DNA from: an uncultured Veillonella sp.
GTDB lineage: Bacteria > Bacillota > Negativicutes > Veillonellales > Veillonellaceae
Length of the DNA stretch: 9,727 nt
Direction: 5' to 3'
Assembly (NCBI GenBank): GCA_934216375.1
Contig: CAKQBP010000036.1
Coordinates: forward strand, 1-9,727
Positions 1 through 6,816 of this stretch are shown piece after piece; within the stretch, counting starts at the first letter, position 1; the number at the start of each line of letters is the position of its first letter. A model generated the notes under the pieces. The model saw only the letters and a program-made list of their open reading frames with translations, searched no databases and was not told the DNA's origin. Both the position numbers and the translations under genes were made by a program.

Positions 1-560
1 TTTGCAATATTTTCATGAGATGCGCCTTGGTTTAACAAAGCTTGTACGTCTGTTTTAGCAAATACGCCACAGCGTGCCGCAATTGGATAAATCGTATCAG
101 CATTCATGGCTAATTGGTTAAGGCCAGATGCATCTGTCTGCAATAAAGTCGCCATTTGGTCAATAAAAGCGCCCGTACCACCAGCACAGGAGCCATTCAT
201 ACGATGTTCTGCAGTTTGACCTAAATACGTAACCTTCGCATCTTCACCACCAAGTTCGATGATAACGTCTGTCTCTTGATAGAGGGCTTTCACAGCTCGC
301 GTTTCAGCAATAACCTCTTGTACGAATGGGATGCGCACCTTTTCGGCCATAGCCATCCCACCAGAACCAGTAATACATACATGAACAAAAGCGTCTTCAT
401 GACCAACTTGAGCCTCTTGTAACAAGGTATATACTGTGTCCAATATGTTTGCATAATGGCGTATGTACTTTTTATACAAATAATTATCGTGTTCGTCCAA
501 TAATACAACTTTAACCGTTGTAGACCCCACGTCAATCCCCATGCGTAGCATGTGCTGCAT
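1..560 (-). CDS. 2-hydroxyacyl-CoA dehydratase activase family protein, N-terminal part (BadF/BadG/HgdC type)
   Basis: The gene starts at ATG 560 and runs off the left edge after 186 codons. The start is preceded by GAGG five bases upstream. The N-terminus has the ASKHA ATPase phosphate-1 motif GIDVGSTTVKVV (residues 8-19), then ITGSGG at 63-68 and ELGGEDAK at 102-109. Two cysteine motifs follow, GSCAGGTGAF (Cys125) and ARCGVFAKTD (Cys164). In HgdC-type activases the matching cysteines hold a [4Fe-4S] cluster at the dimer interface, and ATP hydrolysis drives an electron into a 2-hydroxyacyl-CoA dehydratase or benzoyl-CoA reductase. Whether this is a short stand-alone activase (about 260 aa) or a long fused form (about 1400 aa) cannot be told here. 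It lies beyond the BMC operon terminator with its own long leader, so it is probably a separate unit. Family assignment is secure; the substrate is unknown. Confidence 0.9.
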   Translation of the reverse strand, partial: MQHMLRMGIDVGSTTVKVVLLDEHDNYLYKKYIRHYANILDTVYTLLQEAQVGHEDAFVHVCITGSGGMAMAEKVRIPFVQEVIAETRAVKALYQETDVIIELGGEDAKVTYLGQTAEHRMNGSCAGGTGAFIDQMATLLQTDASGLNQLAMNADTIYPIAARCGVFAKTDVQALLNQGASHENIA

Positions 561-583
561 AAATACCTCTCTTTTTAACAACC

Positions 584-606
584 GTATGACCACCAAGTGA
601 TCATAC
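584..606 (-). promoter_or_regulatory. hairpin just upstream of the activase ribosome binding site
   Basis: Bases 584-593 pair with 597-606 around a 3-nt loop. All ten pairs form in the minus-strand RNA, one as a G-U wobble (590/600) that would be a C-A mismatch in plus-strand RNA, so the fold favours leftward transcription. It ends 11 nt before the GAGG site (566-572), close enough to affect ribosome access. No U-tract follows it on the minus strand, so it is not an intrinsic terminator for that strand. Confidence 0.55.
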
Positions 607-614
607 TCGTTTTT

Positions 615-705
615 GTGAAAGTAGCACATTCAATATACACAACATATATATGTGCTGAACATCTAAAGTAAGTAACTAAATTAGATGAGGATATAGCACT
701 TTCAC
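615..705 (-). promoter_or_regulatory. potential three-way-junction RNA in the activase leader
   Basis: Three helices nest cleanly. The closing stem is 615-622 with 698-705 (8 bp). A second stem is 623-629 with 650-656 (7 bp, directly abutting the first). A third is 660-666 with 681-687 (7 bp). The joining segments are 3 nt and 10 nt. This is the topology of several small-molecule riboswitches, but I do not recognise a known class, and AT-rich DNA gives chance stems. Position in the 5' leader and the adjacent hairpin support a regulatory role. The fold is seen in the sequence; the function is inferred. Confidence 0.35.
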
Positions 706-738
706 CAAAATATCTAAATTTTTAAATATCCTATTTTT

Positions 739-744
739 ATTATA
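739..744 (-). promoter_or_regulatory. candidate -10 element for the activase gene
   Basis: A perfect TATAAT lies on the minus strand. No good -35 hexamer sits 16-18 nt upstream. Transcription from here would start near 732 and include the whole three-way-junction leader. In such AT-rich DNA a single hexamer is weak evidence. Confidence 0.3.
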
Positions 745-745
745 C

Positions 746-828
746 AACAACTGTAGATAAAATCTATGTTATTCTATATTCCGATGAGTTATATAGAATA
801 TGACTAAATTTGAATAACAACTCTAGAT
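746..828. repeat. 13-nt direct repeat flanking a palindrome
   Basis: AACAACTGTAGAT at 746-758 and AACAACTCTAGAT at 816-828 match at 12 of 13 bases, 70 nt apart. One copy abuts the 739-744 -10 element and the other lies just downstream of the 849-857 element. Both would be suitable places for a regulator to bind. No protein can be named. Confidence 0.35.
770..800. promoter_or_regulatory. 10-bp inverted repeat, candidate operator
   Basis: TATTCTATAT (770-779) and ATATAGAATA (791-800) are perfect reverse complements separated by 11 nt. The palindrome lies between the two candidate promoters of the activase gene and between the two 13-nt direct repeats. It could be a dimeric repressor site or simply AT-rich chance symmetry. 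Confidence 0.35.
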
Positions 829-848
829 TGTTATAGGATGTAAGAAAT

Positions 849-857
849 ATTATATCA
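849..857 (-). promoter_or_regulatory. candidate extended -10 promoter for the activase gene
   Basis: On the minus strand this reads TGATATAAT, a full extended -10 (TGn plus TATAAT), which can work without a strong -35. Transcription would begin near 841 and give a leader of about 280 nt. This is the better of the two promoter candidates in the spacer. Confidence 0.4.
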
Positions 858-1004
858 TTCTGAAATGAAAAAAAGTATATCTAATAGCACATCACTAAAG
901 TAATATATAAAGAGATAGATACATACATCGTTAAATCCAACAGATACAATATTTTCCTATCTATCAAGCGATCATATAAAAATAAATAAGTAATCATGCC
1001 TAAT

Positions 1005-1044
1005 AAAAAAGAGACTTCAATGAAACCATTAAAGTCTCTTTTTT
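1005..1044 (-). terminator. intrinsic terminator of the BMC operon
   Basis: AAAAAAGAGACTT (1005-1017) pairs with 1032-1044. The stem continues with 1019-1022 and 1027-1030 around a 4-nt loop, and a run of six U follows in the minus-strand RNA. The single unpaired position (1018/1031, C-A on the plus strand) becomes a G-U wobble in the minus-strand RNA, so the stem is continuous there. It begins about 50 nt past the pduQ stop and should end the operon. It could also work rightwards, since a T-run ends the plus-strand stem. Confidence 0.9.
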
Positions 1045-1093
1045 CTACATTACTTATTATATATTGTGTGATTTTTTATTCACTCTATATAGA

Positions 1094-2212
1094 TTACATA
1101 ACATTTTCATACAAACTGATAAGATCATCCTGATTTGCTGGGTATGGATTAAATCTATAACACATATCCTCTAGTGCTCGATCTGCCATGAGGTTAAGTT
1201 TCGCTTCAGATGTAGCTTTATCTACGCCAAACTCAGTAAGTGTCATCGGACACTCTAAGGTGCGTTGTAATTTTATAATCGCCTCTAATAGAGCTCCTAG
1301 CTTATCTCCATCGGATGCTTTATGCGATGCAAAGCCTAATTTAGCAGATAAATGGGCATATTTCTTAGCCACCTCTTGATTGCGAGAACAATTAAATCCA
1401 ATTACATACGGCAAGAGCATACTATTAGCTAGACCATGAGGCACATGGAATTGTCCTCCCAACTGATGAGCCATAGCATGAACGATACCTAAGCCAGCCT
1501 TGTTAAAGGAAAGCCCTGCAAGGCATGATGCTTCGTGCATAGACATGCGGTCTTGCTCTGTAGCTGTTGACTTATGACATTTTGGTAAGTATTCAAAGAC
1601 AAGCTCAATCGCCTGTTGTGCCAATGCATCGGTAAAGTTATTGGCAGCAGTCGCTACATAGGCTTCCAGAGCATGAACGAGTACATCCATCCCACTAAAA
1701 GCAGTAACACTAGGTGGAGATGTTTTTACAAATAATGGCGTTAATAAAGCTTCATCTGGCAATACCGCATCATCCACAAGAGGATACTTAATTTGTGTTT
1801 CGCTATCGGTAAGAACAGCAAAAGAGGTCACTTCAGATCCTGTCCCACTAGTAGTAGGCACGGCAATAAAAGATTTGATATCCATATGCTTTAATTTACG
1901 ACCAAAATAAGCAATCCCTTTGCTCATATCAATACAGGAGCCCCCACCTATGGCAATGATTACAGTTGGTTTAATGCCTTCCATAAACTCAATACCCTTT
2001 ACTACATGCGCAATCGGTGGATCAGGTACTACATCAGTGTAGATGGTTACCTTATTTTTACTGTCCATTAATCTCATCACATACGTAAGGCTCGGAGAAT
2101 CTTTTAAAAATGGATCGCATATGATAAGGATAGATTCATTAGAAAACGCTGTAAGACGATTCAACGAATCTGGCCCTGCATAAATCTGGGTTGGAAAAGT
2201 CCATTTATTCAT
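1094..2212 (-). CDS. pduQ: PduQ-like iron-dependent alcohol dehydrogenase
   Basis: This 372-aa protein is a group III (Fe-dependent) alcohol dehydrogenase and matches PduQ in length (about 370 aa) and sequence. In a BMC it reduces the intermediate aldehyde to the alcohol (propionaldehyde to 1-propanol in the Pdu pathway), regenerating NAD+ for PduP inside the shell. Visible motifs are the nucleotide-binding GGGS at 89-92, the family block VPTTSGTGSEVT at 118-129, and metal ligands inferred by family spacing: Asp176 and His180 (GMDVLVHALE), His245 and His259 (in HAMAHQLGGQFHVPHG). There is no clear N-terminal targeting helix, as in other PduQ proteins, which are thought to be carried in by PduP. 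It starts 11 nt after the pduP stop, whose last bases overlap the GGTGG ribosome site. It is the last gene of the operon. The natural aldehyde is not fixed by sequence. Confidence 0.93.
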   Translation of the reverse strand: MNKWTFPTQIYAGPDSLNRLTAFSNESILIICDPFLKDSPSLTYVMRLMDSKNKVTIYTDVVPDPPIAHVVKGIEFMEGIKPTVIIAIGGGSCIDMSKGIAYFGRKLKHMDIKSFIAVPTTSGTGSEVTSFAVLTDSETQIKYPLVDDAVLPDEALLTPLFVKTSPPSVTAFSGMDVLVHALEAYVATAANNFTDALAQQAIELVFEYLPKCHKSTATEQDRMSMHEASCLAGLSFNKAGLGIVHAMAHQLGGQFHVPHGLANSMLLPYVIGFNCSRNQEVAKKYAHLSAKLGFASHKASDGDKLGALLEAIIKLQRTLECPMTLTEFGVDKATSEAKLNLMADRALEDMCYRFNPYPANQDDLISLYENVM

Positions 2213-2223
2213 ATGCTCACCAC

Positions 2224-3654
2224 CTATCGAATATTAAATCCTGTTGTTAAGCAACATCTACGACGTCGCGCAAAGCAGCGAGCCGATGTAGTAGATTCCC
2301 CAGTAGGTGTAGCAATTGTAAAGGTTGTCGTACCCTCACCGCTAAATCCAAGCCCGGCATAGGACGGACCATTCTTAACAAAAATGGAAGTTTTCATTTT
2401 ACGAGCCATCCGGTTGAGGCGTTCCATATTCAAGGAATGCATTGTGGCCGTATGATGTAAGCCTGCTTCTAACATCAAACATACATCAAGACCTTCGTCA
2501 AAGCTATCTACTGTAACAACAGGTAAAATAGGCATTAACATCTCAATAACTGCAAAAGGATGATTTTTGGGAGCCCGCATGATAATTAACCGTGGATCAC
2601 CATTGTACGGAATATGTGCTGCATCAAGAATAACGCTTGCATTTTTACCGACAAATTTTTTATTTGGTGTCCCATTCGGTAACACTGTCAAATCGACTAG
2701 GCGTTGAATGTCTTGTTGATTTTCAACGAGAACACAACCTACTTTTACCATTTCTTGAACTAGCTGTGGCTCGATTTGACGCATGGCTACAACGCTCTTT
2801 TCAGCGATACAAAGAATATTATTATCTAGACTAGCGCCGAGAACAATATCTTGAGCGGCCTTTTTAATATCTGCCGTTTCATCTACAAAGGCCGGTGGAT
2901 TGCCTGCACCAGCACCGATAACCTTTTTACCACTTTGAAGCGCTTGTTTTACTACGCCAGGGCCTCCAGTAACAACTAATAGGCTCACATCTGGATGTAG
3001 CATCATCTCTTGAGCAGACTCAATAGATGGCTCTCGAAGTGTAACAATAAGGTTTTCAATGCCAATCGATTTGGCGATGATTTGATTAAGTTCACTAACT
3101 AGCAATCGACTAAGATGCTTGGCACCAGGATGTACACTAAAGAATACTGCATTCCCTGCTGCTAGTATGCCGATAGTATTACATATTAACGTCTCTGCTG
3201 GATTTGTACTTGGTGTAATAGCCCCGATGACACCATAAGCAGACAGTTCATACAATGTCATGCCATTATCACCAGTTTCACACTCTGTAACGAGATCTTC
3301 TACACCCGGTGTTTTATCGAGTGTAAGGTTTAATTTTAATACTTTATCTGCAACACGCCCCATCCCTGTTTCTTCAACAGTTTTTTGAGCCAACTCTTGT
3401 ACTCGTGGACGCATAGCAGCACGGATGTCTGCTATTACCTTTTCACGAGTTGCCAAGGTGCAATCTTCAAAACGCGCTTGCGCTGCTTTTGCTGCTTGAA
3501 TTGCATCATCAACTGTATCAAATACACCTGGTTCAACTTGTCCCCTAGGCGCTTGTTTAACAGGTTGTGATGAGGCCATTTCTTGCTTTTGCCCCTGTAA
3601 TACATCTATAACCATGGAGCGGATCATTTCTTTCAACTGTGTATTGTTTTCCAT
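2224..3654 (-). CDS. pduP: CoA-acylating aldehyde dehydrogenase PduP
   Basis: This enzyme converts an aldehyde, CoA and NAD+ to acyl-CoA and NADH in the BMC lumen. From ATG 3654 it has 476 aa, close to the usual 460-475. Residues 6-20 (QLKEMIRSMVIDVLQ) form the classic amphipathic encapsulation peptide, followed by a Gln/Ser/Pro-rich linker to about residue 42 and then the aldehyde dehydrogenase fold. The catalytic cysteine is Cys282 in NNILCIAEK. Also visible are SGKKVIGAGAGNPP (241-254) and the C-terminal FVKNGPSYAGLG typical of the family. The reading frame extends to a GTG at 3717, but I chose 3654 because GGAGG (3661-3665) lies 6 nt upstream and the targeting helix then starts near the N-terminus. 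ATG 3657 is the alternative. A 131-nt gap with small palindromes separates it from pduN. Propionaldehyde or acetaldehyde are both plausible substrates. Confidence 0.95.
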   Translation of the reverse strand: MENNTQLKEMIRSMVIDVLQGQKQEMASSQPVKQAPRGQVEPGVFDTVDDAIQAAKAAQARFEDCTLATREKVIADIRAAMRPRVQELAQKTVEETGMGRVADKVLKLNLTLDKTPGVEDLVTECETGDNGMTLYELSAYGVIGAITPSTNPAETLICNTIGILAAGNAVFFSVHPGAKHLSRLLVSELNQIIAKSIGIENLIVTLREPSIESAQEMMLHPDVSLLVVTGGPGVVKQALQSGKKVIGAGAGNPPAFVDETADIKKAAQDIVLGASLDNNILCIAEKSVVAMRQIEPQLVQEMVKVGCVLVENQQDIQRLVDLTVLPNGTPNKKFVGKNASVILDAAHIPYNGDPRLIIMRAPKNHPFAVIEMLMPILPVVTVDSFDEGLDVCLMLEAGLHHTATMHSLNMERLNRMARKMKTSIFVKNGPSYAGLGFSGEGTTTFTIATPTGESTTSARCFARRRRCCLTTGFNIR

Positions 3655-3785
3655 CATGAACCTCCATATAGGTTGCATTGCTGATGCAATGACCATGTCA
3701 ACTAACAGTGTACACAATCAAGGATATATTCATGATGTGACACAATAACTAGGTTTAACTCTGGCACCAGCTATTTCCTATACAA
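3655..3785 (-). promoter_or_regulatory. unusually long pduN-pduP spacer with small palindromes
   Basis: The largest gap in the operon (131 nt) holds a hairpin TTGCAT/ATGCAA (3673-3678 with 3684-3689) just upstream of the pduP ribosome site. It also holds the palindromes GTGTACAC (3708-3715) and TGTGACACA (3736-3744). A lone TTGACA hexamer (minus strand, 3696-3701) has no matching -10. These could regulate pduPQ separately, but no regulator or promoter is identifiable. Confidence 0.3.
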
Positions 3786-4052
3786 TTATTTTTCAAAACT
3801 ATCAATAATACCCACAATAGCACAATCTACTGCGGTGCCTTTATCATCTTCGAAAATATGCCGTGCCGATGAGCCTCGAGTTAGAAGCACATATTCACCT
3901 TCACCAGCACATACTGTATCGACGGCGATTTCTATGCGCCCCGTCAACTCTTGTTCTCCATCGAGAATATCTACCATCATCAGCTTCATTCCCTTTAGAG
4001 ATTCATGCTTTTGAGTAGATACGATACTACCCACCACTTTACCGACTTGCAT
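3786..4052 (-). CDS. pduN: PduN, pentameric BMC vertex protein
   Basis: This is an 88-aa EutN/CcmL-family (BMC-P) protein, which forms pentamers that close the twelve vertices of the shell. The family pattern is clear: an N-terminal strand with VGSIVSTQKHESLKG, a middle AVDTVCAGEGEYVLL, then GSSARHIF, and a C-terminal strand VGIIDSF. Salmonella PduN is about the same length (91 aa). A TTG at 4070 would add six residues, but ATG 4052 gives the normal N-terminus (MQVGKVVG) and has an AAGGG site upstream. This start overlaps the end of pduM by 14 nt, which suggests translational coupling. It is the only pentamer gene in the window, so the shell depends on it for closure. Confidence 0.95.
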   Translation of the reverse strand: MQVGKVVGSIVSTQKHESLKGMKLMMVDILDGEQELTGRIEIAVDTVCAGEGEYVLLTRGSSARHIFEDDKGTAVDCAIVGIIDSFEK

Positions 4053-4530
4053 ACTTCTCGTTCCCTTCAATTATTGTGATACCTAAGCGCTCAATTTCAT
4101 CACGAGCAGCCATGGTGAACCGTTGTCCCCTATATATGACGATAATAGACTGACGTTCACAAGTTCTTACAAAAGAGGCCGTTATCCATGCTTGATAACT
4201 GGCACATATAGGACGTCCAAATTTATCTAGAAATCTGATAGGCCAATCTAGAATAACTGATGGATTCATCAACGAGGCTACAGGAACTGCTAGGCGTATT
4301 GTCACCTCACAGTCATACGCTAATGCACGGTGCAAACAGGCTACCCAAGGCACCAATGTATCGCTCATTAACTCTCGTATATGACCATAATCTATACCAC
4401 TGAAAGAAATGAGTTGATTCTGCAACAATATATGCTCATCATAGCTATTGCACTCTGTGACCATAAAAGTAGCAGTGGATGTCATGCGCTTTTCTAGGCG
4501 TTCTAGGACCAGTTTAACTAATGCATCCAT
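4039..4530 (-). CDS. pduM: PduM, BMC structural/assembly protein
   Basis: From ATG 4530 the product has 163 aa, the same length I recall for Salmonella PduM. PduM is needed for properly formed Pdu microcompartments and is part of them; its biochemical role is not established. The N-terminus MDALVKLVLERLEKRM is an amphipathic helix of encapsulation-peptide type, followed by STATF, which matches the QSTAT block of known PduM. The C-terminal RGQRFTMAARDEIERLGITI matches the PduM ending, where a conserved MA-R-D segment precedes a short final strand. A TTG at 4554 is possible but would lie inside eutJ; ATG 4530 sits one base after the eutJ stop (TAATATG), typical of coupled translation. There are no membrane segments or catalytic motifs. 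Confidence 0.85.
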   Translation of the reverse strand: MDALVKLVLERLEKRMTSTATFMVTECNSYDEHILLQNQLISFSGIDYGHIRELMSDTLVPWVACLHRALAYDCEVTIRLAVPVASLMNPSVILDWPIRFLDKFGRPICASYQAWITASFVRTCERQSIIVIYRGQRFTMAARDEIERLGITIIEGNEKYASR

Positions 4531-4531
4531 A

Positions 4532-5368
4532 TTAATGCTCACTTCCCATGGCAATCCCTAAGGGCGTTACAAATTCTGGATACAGTGGCTTATGAACAGG
4601 TAACCCTATATATTGACTAAAGGTTTTTGTGAACTCCTCAAAATTAGAAGCACCGCCCACAACAACAATAGGAGTCCCCTTTTCATAGCCGCCCTCATGT
4701 AACGCACGCTTAGAAATAGCTGCCATTTTTTCAACTACAGGTCGTATGGTTGCATATACATCACGTTTATTCGCTTCATTGCGCTTATAAGCTTCCGCTT
4801 CAGGAATAGAGATGCCATAGGCCCCGCTAATAACAAGATTCATATGGGTGCCTCCTGTAGGCTCATCTACGGTATATACAACTCGGCCATCTTTTAAAAT
4901 GCTTATGCCCGTAGTACCACCACCGACGTCGATAACAGCGCCATCGGTGATTCCTAGCACATTAGCAGCAGCGGTAGGCTCGTCTAAAATGCAGGTTACT
5001 TCAAAACCGGCACTTTCAAGAACATGACCTACTACCTCTTTATTCTTGCCTATCGTTCCAGGTGGAACAGCTGCTGCGGCATATACAAGCTCTATGCCTA
5101 AGGCAGCTTCCGCCTTAGCCTTTAACGCGCTCGTAATCGTAACAGCTCCCACATAGTCAACTACAAGGCCATCTCGAATAGATTCGTTGTATTCAAAAGC
5201 ACCATATATAGGTTTACCTTTATCGTTTACTACGGATAGGACAATAGATGATGTACCAAGGTCAATGCCTACGCGCAAATTCTTTTGATTATGAGAGCTC
5301 ACTTGTTTAGACTCTACAAGATCAGAGAACTCTTGCAAGGTATTATTTGCCTTTTTCAAACCTTTCAT
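4532..5368 (-). CDS. eutJ: EutJ-like Hsp70-family (ASKHA) ATPase
   Basis: The 278-aa product matches EutJ of ethanolamine operons in length (about 280 aa) and motifs: phosphate-1 GIDLGTSSIVLSVV (from about residue 35), DEPTAAA (130-136), phosphate-2 DVGGGTTG (147-154) and adenosine motif VVGGASNFEEF (from about 236). This is the ATPase half of Hsp70 without a substrate-binding domain; a chaperone or enzyme-maintenance role is proposed for the family but not proven. It precedes the actin-like core with about 30 residues forming a charged amphipathic helix (KGLKKANNTLQEFSDLVES). I chose ATG 5368 because AGGTG is 5 nt upstream; ATG 5371 is close behind, and TTG 5392 would overlap pduL. It is unusual among otherwise Pdu-type neighbours, and no PduGH reactivase is present, so it may fill that need. 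Confidence 0.88.
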   Translation of the reverse strand: MKGLKKANNTLQEFSDLVESKQVSSHNQKNLRVGIDLGTSSIVLSVVNDKGKPIYGAFEYNESIRDGLVVDYVGAVTITSALKAKAEAALGIELVYAAAAVPPGTIGKNKEVVGHVLESAGFEVTCILDEPTAAANVLGITDGAVIDVGGGTTGISILKDGRVVYTVDEPTGGTHMNLVISGAYGISIPEAEAYKRNEANKRDVYATIRPVVEKMAAISKRALHEGGYEKGTPIVVVGGASNFEEFTKTFSQYIGLPVHKPLYPEFVTPLGIAMGSEH

Positions 5369-5381
5369 CATATCACCTACT

Positions 5382-6002
5382 TTACTGTACAATTCTCGCC
5401 ATCACTGTACCTTGTACATTGGCAGCATTTGCCTCATCTGTATCAATATGGAGCTCTAGAACAAAACCAGGTACGGCCCGAACGATGACATCACTAAATA
5501 CAGTGGTGCGCTCTGGTGTTTGAATCTCAATATTTACGCTGTCGCCATCGTTTACAGAAAGCCGTTTTGCATCATCAGGAGACATATGAATATGCCGTTT
5601 TGCAACAATGCAAATAGGTTTTGTAATTTCCCCATTTTCAGTACATAGAGTAATCTCTACGGCTGATTCTAAATGACCAGATAGCACAATAGGAGGTTTT
5701 ATACCCAATGCACGAGCATCGGTCAAAGATACCTCTACTTGTGACTGTTTTCTAAGAGGACCTAATACGCGGACATTTTGAATGACCCCTTTAGACCCCA
5801 CTAAAGTAACTGTTTGTTCTGAAGCAAACTCTCCAGTTTGTTTTAAGTCACTTTTTTTAGTAATAGCCTGGTTAGGGAATAATATATCCCAGTCCTCCTG
5901 ACATAGATGGACATGTCTATTGCTCACACCTACGGGAATGGACGATTCGAACATGGCTTCGATCACTTCTCGTACGATAGCACGAATCTGTTCCCGATCC
6001 AT
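5382..6002 (-). CDS. pduL: PduL, phosphate propanoyl/acetyltransferase
   Basis: This 206-aa protein is the BMC-type phosphotransacylase, unrelated to Pta. It converts acyl-CoA and phosphate to acyl-phosphate and CoA, recycling CoA for PduP inside the shell. The N-terminus MDREQIRAIVREVIEAMF is a clear encapsulation peptide. Two related half-domains follow. The first carries VSNRHVHL (His30, His32) and the second AKRHIHM (His137, His139) with ELHIDTDEANA (His185); these histidine motifs hold the two active-site metals in PduL structures. Length is typical of the encapsulated form (about 210 aa). It begins 6 nt after pduJ with AGAAAGG upstream and is followed 13 nt later by eutJ. An acyl-kinase to make ATP is not present in the window. 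Confidence 0.96.
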   Translation of the reverse strand: MDREQIRAIVREVIEAMFESSIPVGVSNRHVHLCQEDWDILFPNQAITKKSDLKQTGEFASEQTVTLVGSKGVIQNVRVLGPLRKQSQVEVSLTDARALGIKPPIVLSGHLESAVEITLCTENGEITKPICIVAKRHIHMSPDDAKRLSVNDGDSVNIEIQTPERTTVFSDVIVRAVPGFVLELHIDTDEANAANVQGTVMARIVQ

Positions 6003-6008
6003 AAGCTA

Positions 6009-6284
6009 TTATCCTTTCTTAGGTAAGATCAATTCTACATCGCTATGAGGGCGTGGAATAACGTGAGTAGATACTACTTCACCTACTTTTTGTGCTGCTG
6101 CACAGCCCGCATCAACAGCCGCTTTTACAGCGCCTACATCACCGCGAACCATTACTGTTACAAGACCAGAACCGATTTTTTCAGTACCTTCTAATGTAAC
6201 GTTAGCTGCTTTTACCATTGCGTCAGCCGCTTCAATTGCGCCTACTAAACCTTTTGTTTCTACCATGCCTAATGCGTTATTCAT
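6009..6284 (-). CDS. pduJ: PduJ-like hexameric shell protein
   Basis: A 91-aa single-domain BMC-H protein that forms hexagonal tiles of the facets. It is nearly collinear with Salmonella PduJ (91 aa), including the N-terminal [23 protein letters not shown], the lysine-bearing edge segment of the N-terminal half, and the pore loop [10 protein letters not shown]. It ends with [18 protein letters not shown]. The pore-lining Gly-Ser-Gly (positions 39-41) is the same as in PduA, where it favours passage of small polar substrates. It is very similar to the pduA product at 7934-8215 but diverges widely at silent positions, so the duplication is old. It sits 26 nt after the pduK-like gene and 6 nt before pduL. 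The PduA/PduJ distinction rests on the MNNAL N-terminus and on gene order. Confidence 0.93.
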   Translation of the reverse strand: MNNALGMVETKGLVGAIEAADAMVKAANVTLEGTEKIGSGLVTVMVRGDVGAVKAAVDAGCAAAQKVGEVVSTHVIPRPHSDVELILPKKG

Positions 6285-6310
6285 GATAATCTCCTTTATT
6301 ATTTACTACT

Positions 6311-6754
6311 TTATTTCTTTTTAGGGTTTTTCTTTGGTGTTATTTTCTTTGTGCCTGTTGATTTAGAACTTTTCGGTTCTATGATCGTAGATACTATCTC
6401 ATCTAACACCTCAACAACCTTTTCATCTAATTGGGGTTTCTCTGTTTCATCAGCTACCTTAGCCGGCTTATCTGTAAAATCATCATTAAAGGATTCTACT
6501 AAGCCTTCTGCAGGTCGAGGAATTACTTTGTGAGCTACATACAAGTTCATACCTTTTGTAATCGCCACACCTGTTTGAACAGCTGCTTCAACAGCTGCCA
6601 CATCACCAGTTACCTTTACGGTCATCCAGCCAAGTCCTCTCGTCTTTTCTATTCCTATGAGCCGTACATTTGCAGCTTTAACCATTGCATCTGATGCGGT
6701 GATAGCCCCCAGCAAACCAGCTACTTCTAGTAACCCTAGTGAATCTTTCACCAT
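6311..6754 (-). CDS. pduK: PduK-like hexameric shell protein with a new C-terminal tail
   Basis: Residues 1-85 are a BMC-H domain closest to PduK: MVKDSLGLLEVAGLLGAI, EKTRGLGWMTVKVTGDVAAV and VAHKVIPRP all match PduK blocks, and the pore loop TRGLGW is bulkier than the PduA-type GSG. Known PduK continues with a cysteine-rich, probably Fe-S-binding tail. Here the tail (86-147) has no cysteine at all. It consists of an acidic stretch, a predicted amphipathic helix LDEKVVEVLDEIVSTII (109-125) and a lysine-rich end with nine Lys in the last twenty residues. The tail would project from the tile and could bind cargo or bridge to acidic surfaces; that is inference. A strong GGGAGG site precedes ATG 6754. 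It could equally be called a BMC-H with extension rather than true PduK. Confidence 0.85.
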   Translation of the reverse strand: MVKDSLGLLEVAGLLGAITASDAMVKAANVRLIGIEKTRGLGWMTVKVTGDVAAVEAAVQTGVAITKGMNLYVAHKVIPRPAEGLVESFNDDFTDKPAKVADETEKPQLDEKVVEVLDEIVSTIIEPKSSKSTGTKKITPKKNPKKK

Positions 6755-6816
6755 GCCACCTCCCGACGTCTATTTCTTTGATGATTCGCACCTAGGATTT
6801 ATGCATTCCTATAATG
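6755..6816 (-). other. short spacer before the pduK-like gene
   Basis: Sixty-two nucleotides separate the 59-aa gene from pduK. They contain only the GGGAGG ribosome binding site near 6760 and a weak 5-bp hairpin (TAGGA/TCCTA) without a U-tract. No remnant of a dehydratase reading frame is visible. Confidence 0.5.

Larger units (their letters stand above)
561..1004. other. AT-rich intergenic region with leader and putative control sites
   Basis: About 440 bases of very AT-rich DNA lie between the activase start and the pduQ terminator. I see no credible coding region on either strand. It holds two -10-like hexamers facing the activase, a 10-bp palindrome, a near-perfect 13-nt direct repeat, a potential three-way-junction RNA and a hairpin next to the Shine-Dalgarno site. 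Each is listed separately. Confidence 0.7.

Noticed and set aside
290..535. 81-codon minus-strand ORF inside the activase region.
   Set aside because: It is a frame shadow of the activase gene, whose frame carries conserved ATPase and cysteine motifs throughout.
584..620. Intrinsic terminator on the plus strand (hairpin 584-606 followed by TCGTTTTT).
   Set aside because: There is no plus-strand gene to terminate, and the stem has a C-A mismatch on that strand; a role in the minus-strand leader fits better.
3655..3717. Longer PduP from GTG 3717, adding 21 residues.
   Set aside because: The added residues would put the encapsulation helix away from the N-terminus, and GGAGG at 3661-3665 clearly serves ATG 3654.
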